Assembly (NCBI GenBank): GCA_001414345.1
Contig: LLCB01000146.1
Coordinates: forward strand, 1 to 64,000
DNA from: Hymenoscyphus infarciens
Lineage: Eukaryota > Ascomycota > Leotiomycetes > Helotiales > Helotiaceae
Direction of reading: 5' to 3'
Length of the DNA stretch: 64,000 nt
The position numbers were made by a program, and so were the translations under genes. Shown one piece after another: positions 23,699 to 34,415 of this stretch (position 1 is its first letter; each line of letters starts with the position of its first letter). The notes beneath the pieces are model-generated. The model was not told the DNA's origin and ran no database searches. It saw only the letters and a program-made list of their open reading frames with translations.

Positions 23699-24273
23699 TT
23701 CAAATTGTAAATTGACGTGCGAAGATCATTCGCACCTTGGAGTCATGGATATTTTCCCAACATCGCCATGGTTTTGCATGAAAGCTGAGAGGGGCTTACC
23801 CGAAGGCTCGACTTCTCGCGCTCGAAGTAAGTTTATGGTTTTGTGCCGATCATTGGGAGGCTAACTTTTACTAACCCCCCCCCCTAATTACATTGTACGC
23901 GCACGGTCGTTTTAGTATAGCAAATGTCTGTGCCACAATGTAATTAGGGGGGGGATAGTACCCCTCCCTCACTTTCGGACCGGAGGAAGCCTCCGTTAGG
24001 TTTAAAGTAGAAGCTAGTCAAGTCAAATCGTCATACCTAATCGTTTGGGGACCGTGAAATCAGCTCCTCAGCTATCTAGAAAACCACCATCAGAGTTCAT
24101 GCGCCATCAGCATCCAGACTACCATGTATCATAATTGCGGAGCACTTCTTCAGCAGATGTGGAGCAGAAACTTCCACTTCCACCATGACGTCTGTTTGCT
24201 TGCGTATCTTTGAGGGCGGGTTGTTATAAATAACCATTTCTTGTAGTTGATGTTCAATGTGTTCACAGCAATC
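23699..24273. promoter_or_regulatory. Divergent promoter region between adenylation-MFS and hydrolase genes
   Basis: About 575 bp separate the two start codons, so both genes probably share regulatory DNA. A poly-C-bordered inverted-repeat element (23868-23962) sits inside. No specific operator can be named. Confidence 0.5.
23868..23962. mobile_element. Poly-C-bordered miniature inverted-repeat element, copy 1
   Basis: The left arm TACTAA + C10 + TAATTACATTGT (ending 23896) is mirrored by ACAATGTAATTA + G8 + ATAGTA (23935-23960). The interior is about 38 bp. The arms resemble those of the element at 52986-53086, so this is a dispersed family and not a chance hairpin. The ends are approximate. 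Confidence 0.6.
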
Positions 24274-25609
24274 ATGTCGGAAGAAAATTTTGAGTGCATT
24301 ACACATATCATTCCAGGACAGCACATCAGGCACTATGCCAGAGGAACTTCTGAGCGCCAGGAAGACGAGTTGAGGTTAGTCGTGAAGCAGTACAAGCCTC
24401 GTTATACGAAGTCGAGAAATGTAACAGCCGTTACGATTATTGGAGGCCATGCCAGCGGATTTCCAAAAGAACTTTACGAGCCAGTATGGGACGAGTTGTT
24501 TGAACGTACAAAACCGGATGAGTCTTTCGCTATTAGAAACATATGGATTGCCGATGTTGTGAATCAAGGAGCAAGTGGTGTTCTCAACGAGAATAATCTG
24601 GGTGCGGAGCGTAAGAATTCATACACTTTGCAGTAGTTGAATTGTTCTAATTGAAACAGCATCATATTTCGATCACGCCCGCGATCTCCTTCTCATGATC
24701 AACCAGTTTCGTGCAGAAATGCCACGACCTATCGTAGGCATTGGCCATAGTTTGGGAGGTTGTGTGCTGTTGAACCTCGCTCTACTCCATCCTCGTCTTC
24801 TGACAACAGTGATCGCCATTGAACCCATTGTCAATAAGACCGGGCTTGAGATGTATTTCAAAGGCGCATACCCAATTACCTTCAAAAACGACACTTGGCC
24901 CACACGAAAAGAAGCAGAAGAATACCATCTCAAACATCCATTCTACAAGCACTGGGATCCCACAACTTTGTCCCTTTTCGTCAAATACGGACTTCGCAAT
25001 TCACCAACTACATCACTAGATTCTTCTGAGACTACCACAACCTTGACGACGACAAAACATCAGGAAGTATTTAGTTTTGGTCGAGCCGCGTATCCAAAAC
25101 CCGGTGTCCCTCTCTCCTCTTTCAAACCTACACGCGCAGGATATCCTGATCTCAATATCGAAGAATGGAAACCAGCTAGTGTATTCTACAACCCGGCACC
25201 GACACAAACTTTCTCCCAACTCCAATATCTCAAACCACCATGTCTCTATATTTACGGTTCCAAGACACATATGGCTAGTTCGAAACCACAGGGACAAACT
25301 GATAAGTTGGAGATTACTGGGACTGGCGTTGGTGGAAGTGGGGGGCATGTGGATGGAAAGGTGGATCAGGTTGTCCTCGAGGGAAGCCATTTTGTACCTT
25401 TTGAGAAGCCCCAGGAAGTAGGAAAGGTAGTGCAAGAGTGGCTGCAGAAGGAATTAACAGTATGGTCACGAGAAGAAGAGAAGGAAAGGGAAGTCATGAG
25501 CAAAATTCCTGTTAGTGAGCGTGCTATGATGGATGATGATTGGAGATGGTGGATCAAAGAGTCATTTGGTAAGAAGAAGGATGGGAAGAAAGGTGGCTCG
25601 AAATTGTAG
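24274..25609 (+). CDS. Alpha/beta-hydrolase with C-terminal SKL peroxisome signal, 428 aa
   Basis: Exon 1 is 24274-24610 and exon 2 is 24660-25609; the 49-nt intron is phase 1 and restores GAE-P-SYFDHARDLL. Features are VTIIGGHASGFPKELYEP near the N-terminus, nucleophile elbow VGIGHSLGG with Ser143, a LYIYGSKTHM strand carrying the expected acid region, and LEGSHFVPFEKP with the likely catalytic His. The protein ends GGSKL, a perfect PTS1 signal, so it should enter peroxisomes. The family is commonly annotated as toxin-biosynthesis or peroxisomal hydrolase in fungal metabolite clusters. Function here is inferred as hydrolysis or acyl transfer on a pathway intermediate. An upstream in-frame ATG at 24250 is possible; 24274 fits the usual N-terminal length better. 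The gene is divergent from the adenylation gene and convergent with the P450 gene (173 bp apart). Confidence 0.85.
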
Positions 25610-25781
25610 AAGATATTGCAATTGAAAAACGTCAGATGTAACAGGTCACACCACCGTTCAGTTTTCACTTGGACATCATCTAGTAAATTATGTTATTTTA
25701 AAGGTTATAGAACAATTCAATCAATTGTTCTAACCTTAGCGTAAAATCTGATTAATCAATTTCATAACGAGTTATGACTGG

Positions 25782-27417
25782 CTACCAACCCTCAAGTTCC
25801 TTCACTTTGAAGTACAATCTCCTTGGCTTCGCTGTTATTCCCCAAATTACGTCCTTTTCATTGCCGAAGCTTCCGTCTTTCAATTTCAAATCAAATTTCC
25901 CAATCAGTACTGAGAGGGAAGCCGCCAACTCAGCTTTCGCAAATTCTTCACCAATACAGGATCTAGGTCCTGCCATGAAAGGCACGTAGGCGAAACGTGA
26001 ACTAACAATGTCCTCAACGGCTTTCACCCTCACTTCTTTCTCGTTCCCCACCTGAGAAGATAACCATCTTTCAGGTTTGAAGTCAGCTGCGTCCAAGCCC
26101 CATTCTTCCCTGTTTCTGTTGACATGCCAAGCTGAGAGTATTACACCAGTACCCTTGGGAACTGGTTGTTCGAGGATACTAGTGTCACTACTAGCTTCCC
26201 TGCGAACTATCGGAGCTGGGGGAAGAATTCTCAATGACTCCTTGATGACTGCTCGAAGATATGGCAGCTCGTCAAGTACATTGGAATCCGTAGCTCCCGA
26301 AGAGGGCGATGGGATATTTGACCTAATCTCATTTCTGAGCTTTTTCTGAACATCTAGTCGTTTGCAAAGGAGGTAGCATGACCAGGTCACCGCCAGACTC
26401 GAAGTTTCGTGTCCAGCTGCAAGGAGATTCATCATATGCCCACTTAGTTGTTCATCGTCAAAAACATCCGCAGAAATCGCTTGGTTGAGAATATCCTTGT
26501 GTGAACGATCTTCTGTCGGAATTTCTCTTTGTGATTTAGAGGATTTCTTCCCATCAATTGCCTCCCTACACGCGGTTTGTATCGCGCGTCTTCCATTGGC
26601 CAAGTTATCGAAGAATACGCAGGGGAATACCCTTCGGAGTGTCTTCATCGGTATAGCCAGAGCTGCAGCATAGATGATATTTGCTTGCCGGTTTGCTTTC
26701 GGACTTCCACGGAAGATTTTGGTGTACTGTGTAACGAAATCCGAGTCCGGTTTCTTCAAAGCTTCAAAATCCTTCCCCCAAGCCGCCACACCAATCACAT
26801 CAAGTGCTGCAAGGGATGTGAAGTGGACAAGTTCCACTGTAGAATACCCATCGGCACTTTTGTGTTCTTTCGCGAATTTCCCCATGGTTTCTGCAAGCTC
26901 GAGGGCTTTGGCCCAGAATACGGGATGTAGTTCTTTGATCTTTCGCGGTGCAAAGGCAGGAAGAAGTTTTTTCTTTTGTGTCTGGAAATTATCAGCAATA
27001 TACGGACTACGATGCGAGAAGTTTGCATACACTATGTGCCTCTCCCTCGAGAACAAAAAGACCGTTTCCGAATAAAGTCCCAAAACGTTGACGGTTCAGT
27101 GGAGACCTCTCAAAATGACCTCCATATACCTTGTTGACGAGGACTTCTTTGACTGCGAGAGGGGCCAATGGAAGAATTCTTGGTGCACCGAGAATTCCAT
27201 AGTATCTCACGATCCCATTATGTCGTGTTCGTTCGAGCCAGCGATCGATTTGTCGCGGGTTTGGTTCCGTGTATAACCATTCGTAGGTTCGAAAGCGCCA
27301 ATCTGCTTTTAATTTGGGGACGAGACGAAGGGGACTGATAAATTCTGGGTAGATGAAGTATGACCATATAAGCTGTATGACAAATGCCAATAGGAGTGCA
27401 AATGTGATTGCATGCAT
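25782..27417 (-). CDS. Cytochrome P450 monooxygenase, 528 aa
   Basis: Exon 1 is 27417-27031 and exon 2 is 26981-25782; the 49-nt intron has GTATGC, GCTGAT and CCAG, phase 0, joining EGEAHS to TQKKKLLPAF in the C-helix. An N-terminal hydrophobic anchor (ITFALLLAFVIQLIWSYF) places it in the ER membrane. Signature motifs are complete: I-helix AAGHETSS, K-helix KESLR, FKPERW, and heme-binding FMAGPRSCIG with Cys471 as thiolate ligand. This is a full-length microsomal class II enzyme needing a reductase. The subfamily cannot be told by eye. Position inside the cluster suggests oxidation of the pathway product. Confidence 0.92.
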
Positions 27418-27880
27418 AATGCCTTGAAAGTTCCCTTCAAGAGCAAGTAAATGGAGTCGTATTGAAGAAGATGGAGGTGCGAGCGACTGTCCCGTTTCCT
27501 GACGGAAGCTTTCCAGTCCATTTTAGTTTGATTTTAGTTCCCTTTCTGGGCAGTGAGCTAACGAGATCTTGTATCCAATGGACGCGATGCTCGCAAAAGG
27601 ACTCCTCGTGATGTTATTGAAATGCAACTTGAAGCTGCTCGGGGTACTACATACTAATTACCAGCACTTAACAAAAACAAAGCAAGTTAGATGGAATGTG
27701 ATTTGTTATTAATGGAGTAGATTAAACAAGTACTTTAAACGACACAAAAAAGCCTCCCTCGTAACCATCATCTCCAGCAAGACTACAAGTGTTCCAAAAA
27801 CAAGCATTATGCGTCCCATCCTAGCCCCCCAGCCAACAAACCAGCCAACATTTGAGGTGTATGTAGTCCTTTCACTACCT
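27418..27880. other. P450 promoter and 3' region of the secreted-protein gene
   Basis: Only short chance open frames are present; nothing further is supported. Confidence 0.5.
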
Positions 27881-28606
27881 CTATTTATCATCAGATGTGC
27901 AGGTTGTGTATTGAACATCGTCGATAAGTAGGGCGAGATCAGTTTGTAGAAGTGCCGATCCACCAGGGAGAGTGTACTGAATAAGGACATATTGAACCTC
28001 CTTGAAATCAGAGTTGAAAGTTCCTGGTGTCATCTGCGCAACTCCAAGAGTCGTGGTGGGGTTGTACGAGAAAGATTGTGCAGCGACTTGCTGAGCCGAG
28101 GCCGTGTTATCACCCGCTTTGTAACCAGTGATAGCGATGTTGCAGGCAGTGGGAAGAGCAGTAGCCCCTTGCAATCCGTTGATTGCACAGCCGTAGTAAA
28201 AACTCGAAGGAGTGAAAGATTTGATAGTTGACCCAGCGTAATTTGCGGTCCACTCCGGCGACCCTCCAGTTGATGTTGTGAGAGCATTCGAGAATGCGTA
28301 TTGGACTCCGGAATGTGGTACGACTCCGGGGAGGAGTGCAGTAGGAACAATTTCGAGGAATTGGAATCCCTGGAAATCGAGACCTTTGTATGGGACTGGA
28401 ATTGGGTTGAGTTCGACAGCTGGTAAACCGGTCAAGTCATCGAAATTGGCATTTTGGGAGGCAGAATTCTTGCACGTAGGAGCAGATGTTTTGGATGGCT
28501 CTGCTGCTTTGGTTGTTTTGGTTGATTTGGATGGCCCCTCCTTTTCGTAGGCTGGATGAGCTGAGACAGCGGCAGCGAGAAGGGCGAATTTCAAGATGTT
28601 ATGCAT
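27881..28606 (-). CDS. Small secreted protein of unknown function, 241 aa
   Basis: Single exon. The N-terminal signal peptide (MHNILKFALLAAAVSA) is followed by a Lys/Ser/Thr-rich stretch (about 20-45) and then a compact domain beginning NFDDLTGLPAVELNPIP, with GLDFQGFQF, PHSGVQYAFSNAL and SFYYGCAINGLQG segments. Three cysteines follow the signal peptide near TCKNS, YGCAI and TACNI, with a fourth at TTCTS close to the end. The pattern resembles a family of fungal extracellular proteins with a beta-rich fold, but I cannot name it. It lies within the cluster and is divergent from the reductase gene; whether it belongs to the pathway is unclear. Confidence 0.8.
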   Translation of the reverse strand: MHNILKFALLAAAVSAHPAYEKEGPSKSTKTTKAAEPSKTSAPTCKNSASQNANFDDLTGLPAVELNPIPVPYKGLDFQGFQFLEIVPTALLPGVVPHSGVQYAFSNALTTSTGGSPEWTANYAGSTIKSFTPSSFYYGCAINGLQGATALPTACNIAITGYKAGDNTASAQQVAAQSFSYNPTTTLGVAQMTPGTFNSDFKEVQYVLIQYTLPGGSALLQTDLALLIDDVQYTTCTSDDK

Positions 28607-29284
28607 GTTGAGTTTTGGAATAGATGGAAATAGATGGATGTAGGTCTTGTGAATAGATGAGAATGCTGTGGTAGTTTTGTGGTTAAAATTAAAGAGTGAA
28701 AAAAGGGCACAAGAACCTCTTTATAAACTTTTGAAGATTGTTTGCTGCCATGAACTCGATGCACAGCTGTTGATCAAAAGAAACTCGGAAGATGGAAGCC
28801 GTGTGGACTTGCCTAGGACTTCATAGACTAATTTTGAGACTTTTTCGCCGCAGAAAGAGCTAACTTGACGAGCAATGCCGGTCTCTGTCATTGGCTTGCA
28901 TATTCCCCTTGGCCGTGAATTACGGTCAAGGTATTCCTTACTGTGCGAGGTAAACGTAAGCAAAATTCTAAACATTTTGCAATAGTGGTGTTGAATTCTA
29001 ACGTGCACTATCCAAATTTGATCCTGATAGTGGCTGAGAATGGCTTGAAGGCCTGGGCTGCTAGTACAGCTCGTTTATGACGTGTAACCCCCTATTTCTC
29101 CACTGAGGAGAAACTAAGCGAGTCAAGGCAATAAGCGTCCGTTGCATAACACGGAACTTTATTATTGTCCCGCGTCTGACAGCAACCATGGTTAAGCTTA
29201 AGCTTTATCGCAAGTGGCCGGACCGGAAACAATAAAGATATACCCTTGTATGTTTCTAATCTATTTCGCCAGAATTGTCCAACA
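28607..29284. promoter_or_regulatory. Divergent promoter region, secreted protein / reductase
   Basis: About 680 bp between two start codons on opposite strands. No gene, no clear repeat. Confidence 0.45.
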
Positions 29285-30603
29285 ATGTCAGCAAACATCA
29301 TTCTCACAGGCTCAACTGGAAACCTGGGATGTTATTTATTGGACGTACTTATACAGTCACCCCAAGTTCACCGAATATTTCTCCTCAACAGATCCTCAAA
29401 TTCCAACCGAACCCAACAATCCAGTTTAGAGAAACGAGGACTGACGATCCCCCAAGCCTCCAAAATCACCTACCACACATGTGATTTCTCCAAACCCGAT
29501 CTAGGGCTAAAGGAAGCCGACTACGAACATCTTGTCGCCACCACAACCCACATACTTCACTGTGCATGGCCGGTAGATTGGAACAAGAACTTTACTACTT
29601 TTGAAGCCCCAATTCGCTCAATCACATACCTCATCGAGCTTACACGCAAAGGCCTTCACAACCCACTATTGTTTTTTGTCTCGTCATCAGCCGTCGTCGG
29701 CAACTGGGGAGCCGTACCTGGTACTAAAAGTCGAGTTCCGGAGTCCGAAATTGATGATGTGAGTGCCCAGTTTGTCTGAGTAAAATGGGGGGTTGGATAA
29801 ATCCTAGAGCTGAGACACTCCTCGAAATTTCTACAATGGCCGTTGAGACACTTGCTCACTCTGCTCCTTCAAAAATCTTACAGACATATACTGACTCCGA
29901 GATTCTGTAGTGGAAAGTTGCAAGGTTTGGTTACGGACAGGCGAAATTAGTAGCGGAGCGCTTATTAGCAGACGCAACCCGACAGACTGGCATCACGGCT
30001 GCAGTCTGTCGTGTTGGCCAAGTGTGTGGTCCTGTAGATCATGGAATCAAAGGTGTATGGCCTCCGCAAGAATGGTTTCCAAGCTTAGTAGCATCATCAA
30101 AATATCTGAAGGTGTTACCTGATAGCTTGGGGCCAATGAACGACATCGACTGGGTCCCTGTGGATAGTCTCGCAAAGATCATTGTTCAGCTCTTGTTTTG
30201 CAAGCATGAACAAGGCTTCATATTACATCATCATGTTGTAAATCCGCAAACAGTGCCATGGGCGACTCTTTTGCCATCGCTGAGAAAGGCTTTAGGCGAG
30301 GATGTGAAAATAGTCCGCTTGCCAGATTGGTTCAAGGCATTGGAAACGAGCTCTGATACAACAAGTGCTGAAGTCCTGTCATCGAATCCATGTCTCAAGT
30401 TAATGTCGTTTTTTGACAATCTAAGAGAGAAGGCGGTCCATCTACCAGAATCTCGAGCACCAAGACTCGATATTAAACATACGGCGAAAAGGAGCGAAAC
30501 CTTAAGGGGTCTGCCACCAGTCAGTCCAGATAATATCCGCATGTGGTTGAGACAATGGGGTTTCAGACACGGAGAGAAAGAAGTTGAAGAAGAGCGTTTG
30601 TGA
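29285..30603 (+). CDS. Stand-alone thioester-reductase (R) domain protein, 388 aa
   Basis: NAD(P)H-dependent reductase of the NAD_binding_4/male-sterility type, the domain that normally ends NRPS-like A-T-R enzymes and releases a carrier-bound acyl group as aldehyde. Exon 1 is 29285-29758 and exon 2 is 29911-30603. The 152-nt intron has GTGAGT, ACTGAC and GTAG; phase 0 joins SEIDD to WKVARFGYGQAK. Motifs are Rossmann LTGSTGNLG (8-16), HCAWPVDWN, FVSSSAVVGNWG, catalytic YGQAK (Tyr166, Lys170), RVGQVCGP, and DWVPVDSLA in the substrate domain. The whole R domain is present with no adenylation or carrier part. The only such partner in view is the A-T-MFS protein 6 kb away, so action in trans is inferred. 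An upstream in-frame ATG at 29246 would add 13 residues of no known type. Confidence 0.88.
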
Positions 30604-30727
30604 CTTGCTGCTAGCAATGTTCCCAGTCCTAGGAACCTATGTATCAGAATATAATATTATCCATTTACATACAAAAAATCGCCGGAGTGACCTGGGAGGC
30701 CCCTTACATCTCATTTTTGAGATGAAA

Positions 30728-31831
30728 TCAACTCAAAGTTGCGCTTGGTCCTATGCTCAACCATCCCTCTTTCATTAGGTCTCCAATTTCTCTTCCCCCC
30801 TCAAATCCTGCGGAATCATCGCAAAGATCTCTAACACCGTCCGCGGTCACAGCTATCGCTCTCCCATTTATTGTCGGATCAGCGGCCAAAATTGCCACAG
30901 CGTCTGTAAGATCCCCCATCTTTCCCATCTTTATACCCGCCTTCTTCATTTGAGGAAGTAGCGGTACAGTCATAGGTGTCTCTATGAAAAAGGGCGCCAT
31001 GAGATTGAGGCGTACACCGCCATTTTCGGAAATCTTGGGTAAGGATTGGCGAAGGCATTTGAACACACCACGAATTGCAAACTTCGAGGCGGTATAGTCT
31101 GGTTTTGATGGGAGATAGCGATATCCTGCAGTGGATGAAATAAGGATAATTGATTTCGTGGTCTTCCCAGTTGAGATTGAGGAGGGTCTATCGAGACCCA
31201 TTGCATATTTGACAGCTATGTGGATGCTAAAAAGAGACCCCCTCAAAGCAACGTCTATGCATTGCGTAGAAGGCTCTGGCAGCTGTGGTGGGGTTTGCGA
31301 CCCAGTATCGATAGAAGACCTAGCAGCTCGTGTTTTCGCATACTGCAGCAAGACTTCCGCTCCATTGGGCACCGGGGTCATTGACCAGTCCTGGCTCTTT
31401 ACACCAGCAAATGTCAAGAGTATATCAACCTCATTGGATGGGAAGAACTTGAGGGCGTTTGCGAAGGCGAGAAGCTGATCTTGATACAATGATACGTCTA
31501 GTTGACAAAAGAGGATCCTATGATACTTATATCAGCGTTGGACGAATTTCTAATACAGACTTGTATCGGAGTCAAATCTTTTAGTTACTCACTTACGTCC
31601 TAGTTCCTCTTCCAGTGACTTGCCTCTCTCTTCGTCTCTATCAAAAATCACAACATATGCGGATGCTTCGGCGAACATGCGAACACATGCTTCTCCGAGT
31701 CCTGAGCAACCGCCAGTGACAATGACAGACTTATCTCTGAATATAGAAGAGCTGGGAGCAGCTAGACCATCAAAGATTATTCTCCCATCCGTGTCAAGCT
31801 CTTGTAACTTCATGTATTTTGCTGAAGCCAT
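30728..31831 (-). CDS. Short-chain dehydrogenase/reductase, 342 aa
   Basis: Classical SDR acting on an alcohol or ketone with NAD(P). Exon 1 is 31831-31593 and exon 2 is 31517-30728; the 75-nt intron uses the second donor GTGAGT, phase 2, giving GRKILFCQLDVS across the junction. Motifs are cofactor-binding VIVTGGCSGLGEA (about 36-48), QLDVS, LLTFAG in the NNAG position, catalytic Ser in ILISSTAG, and YTASK with the Tyr-x3-Lys pair. The start MASAKYMKLQ is chosen; an upstream in-frame ATG would add 19 residues. The gene is convergent with the reductase gene (124 bp apart). The sequence is nearest by eye to 15-hydroxyprostaglandin-dehydrogenase-like SDRs; the substrate is unknown. Confidence 0.87.
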
Positions 31832-32972
31832 GATGCTTATTGATATCAAATGATTTGGAGAAGACCACGGGGTTAGCCATGATAACAAAAGTTAGACCGC
31901 TTACTGAGCAGCTATCTACTCCGTAGTGTATGATAGTTCTTAGCTGAAGTTGAGTGTGGCCATACCGGAGCGGATCAATATATATCCGCTCCGCCATTCT
32001 GCAAGAAACGATGTCCTCAAACCAACTCTCCTCGAGCCTTCAACGACAGCATTATATGTGAAATGGAGTCGCCATGAGTTGCTGTATGCTAAAAGTTAAT
32101 CTTGCAGTGCGCGCAACAGGAGCCCACCCCCCGCGATACGTTTTCGACGATGAAAGTGTGTATATCCTCGAAACCCCTTTTGCTGGCCACTCCAGCTCGC
32201 TCCCCCTCGTAACGAACGACTCGATTTCCCCCTTCACCCAAACCTCACGAGTCCTTGACCTCTCGACCTCTTCGCCCCGGGACATGGAAATCAGAATGCA
32301 GGTGAACATTCATCGAGATTCGATATATATGCGCAGTTTAGTTGGGGGATATATACAACGGCATTCGCCACGGTATCATTTCTTTTTGTCCTCAGGCAAG
32401 AATTGCGCTGCAGAGATTGTGGCATCGTTGTCAAGTGATTGATGGGAGAGAATGCATGTTTCACAATCGATTGCGATTTACGATTTCAATTCCTGTTATC
32501 CCAGAGAACATAGGAGGAGCTTCTCGTTTACTTTGTCGCGATAAATTCTTCGTTTCCAACCACCTTCTTGAGGCCCGGAGATGCATTTCTATGTAAGAAA
32601 AAAAAAATGCGTTTACAGCGTATTATTTCTTGCAATATTCAGGTCTTTGGATGAACTTCGTTTTCTAAAGCTCAAGACTGTTTAATAATGTCGGGGCAAA
32701 GAAGAGTCTGGCGTGGAGATATATCAAGGTGAAGAAACCCCCATCTTTGAATCACCCAGGGTTCACAGATGGTGTCACCACTGGCCTCTTACTCCTCTTC
32801 GATCAGACCAGATGCATGCAAGACGCAATTATCTAGTAACTGTCGCAATTTCAATCTTACCAATCAACACAATCAAAAAATTGCATAAAGGCCAACTTTT
32901 GACATCTCTTCTTATTGTCACATTACCAAGTCTATCTTATCTGTACAATATTGAACTCGGAAATCCTTCAAA
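31832..32972. promoter_or_regulatory. Divergent promoter region, SDR / flavin monooxygenase
   Basis: About 1.1 kb between divergent start codons. Open frames on both strands around 32052-32442 (85 and 122 codons) overlap each other and resemble nothing. A CCGGAGCGGATC / GATATATCCGCTCCG inverted motif lies at about 31963-31995. Confidence 0.4.
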
Positions 32973-34355
32973 ATGCCAGTCGAGTTCATTAGCGCAACAT
33001 TTCCCAATCGGTCAACTGAGTTGTCGCCAATTCCAAATGCCCCTATTGACCCAGACTACCTCATTCGTTATGCTCGCTCCCTCGACGACTATGAGTTCAA
33101 CTACACACTTGTGCCCTACGACTCCTCTTACTTTGATCCTTGGACTGTCGCCTCGACTATCGCAGCGGTGACAAAGAACCTCAAAGTCATTATAGCTGTC
33201 AGACCCAACACCCTCTATCCAACCCTGGCTGCCAAAGCCCTCTCTACTCTTGATCAAATCAGCAAAGGGCGTGTTGTCGTGCATTTCATCGCGGGCGGGA
33301 GTGACGTTGAACAAGCTAGAGAGGGAGATTTCCTGACCAAGGAACAACGTTATGAGAGGCTCGAGGAGTATATTCGAATTGTCAAAAGAGCTTGGGAATC
33401 AAAGGAACCATTTGATTGGGAGGGAAAACATTACCAGTTCAAGGGATTCAGAAACCTGGTTCCTCCACACAACGGCAAATCTATACCAGTTTCAGTGGGA
33501 GGATCATCAGACGAGGCTTACCGCGTTGGTGGCAGTTTGGGAGATATCTTTGGGCTTTGGGGAGAACCATTAAAGGAGACTCAAGATCAGATTGATCGTA
33601 TTTACGCCGAAGCAGAGAAAGCTGGCCGAACTGACCGCCCAAGAATTTGGGTCACGTTCAGACCAATTGTGGCCGAGACGGATGACCTAGCTTGGGCGAA
33701 AGCTCATCGTACTCTCGACGCTCTCACGGCCAATCGAGAAGCTGGAAAGAGCAGAATTCCTGCAAATGCTCCACCCCCACAAAATGTTGGCTCCCAACGA
33801 CTCCTTGAAATCGCTAAGCGCGGAGAAGTTCAAGATCGAGCCCTCTGGTACCCCACAGTCACTGCAACGGGTGCACGTGGAGCATCTACTGCTCTGGTCG
33901 GCTCTTATCAAACCATTGTCGATTCGATTCTGGATTATGTTGACCTCGGTTGTGAATTGATCTCTATTCGGGGATATGACAACCTGAACGATGCCATCGA
34001 CTATGGTCGATATGTGCTGCCAAAGGTACGAGAGGGTATCAAAGAACGGGCAGAGAAGGGGACCAAGAGTGTTGTTGGAGAAGCAGCAACCACTATCGCG
34101 GACAAATTGCCAGAATCCGTCACAAGCAAAGTAACCGAAGCCGTGAAAGAACCAATCGACTCTACCACCAACCCTACCAGCGAAGCTCCCGTTGCAAATG
34201 ATACACCAGAGATTGTGAAGGAGTCGATTGAGGAGTCGGGCAAGAGTCCTGAGGCTGCCAGTAATGAAGAGGCTGTGTTAGAAAAGAAGTCTGTTGAGAA
34301 GGAGTTGTTAGCAAAGACAGTGGATAAGTCTGCAAGTGAAGAACAAGCGAAATAA
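32973..34355 (+). CDS. Luciferase-like / alkanesulfonate-type flavin monooxygenase, 460 aa
   Basis: Single exon. Residues 1-350 are the TIM-barrel of the bacterial luciferase-like monooxygenase family, nearest to SsuD-type FMNH2-dependent enzymes: EFISATFPNRS, FNYTLVPYDSSYFDPWTVAS, VIIAVRPNTLYPTLAAK, GRVVVHFIAGGSD, RYERLEEYIRIVKRAW, IPVSVGGSSDEAYR, and GCELISIRGYDNLNDAIDYG. Such enzymes need a separate flavin reductase. Residues about 351-460 are an Ala/Lys/Glu-rich tail not found in the core family. The TAA stop (34353-34355) is followed in frame by 19 more sense codons to TAG (34413-34415), and these repeat the tail motif PEIVKES, so the stop may be recent. The gene is divergent from the SDR, which suggests co-regulation. 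Its role in the pathway is inferred. Confidence 0.87.
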   Translation: MPVEFISATFPNRSTELSPIPNAPIDPDYLIRYARSLDDYEFNYTLVPYDSSYFDPWTVASTIAAVTKNLKVIIAVRPNTLYPTLAAKALSTLDQISKGRVVVHFIAGGSDVEQAREGDFLTKEQRYERLEEYIRIVKRAWESKEPFDWEGKHYQFKGFRNLVPPHNGKSIPVSVGGSSDEAYRVGGSLGDIFGLWGEPLKETQDQIDRIYAEAEKAGRTDRPRIWVTFRPIVAETDDLAWAKAHRTLDALTANREAGKSRIPANAPPPQNVGSQRLLEIAKRGEVQDRALWYPTVTATGARGASTALVGSYQTIVDSILDYVDLGCELISIRGYDNLNDAIDYGRYVLPKVREGIKERAEKGTKSVVGEAATTIADKLPESVTSKVTEAVKEPIDSTTNPTSEAPVANDTPEIVKESIEESGKSPEAASNEEAVLEKKSVEKELLAKTVDKSASEEQAK

Positions 34356-34415
34356 GTACCGGAAATTGTGAAGGAGTCGAGTACTGAGGAAGCGAAAGCC
34401 CCCAACGGTGCTTAG

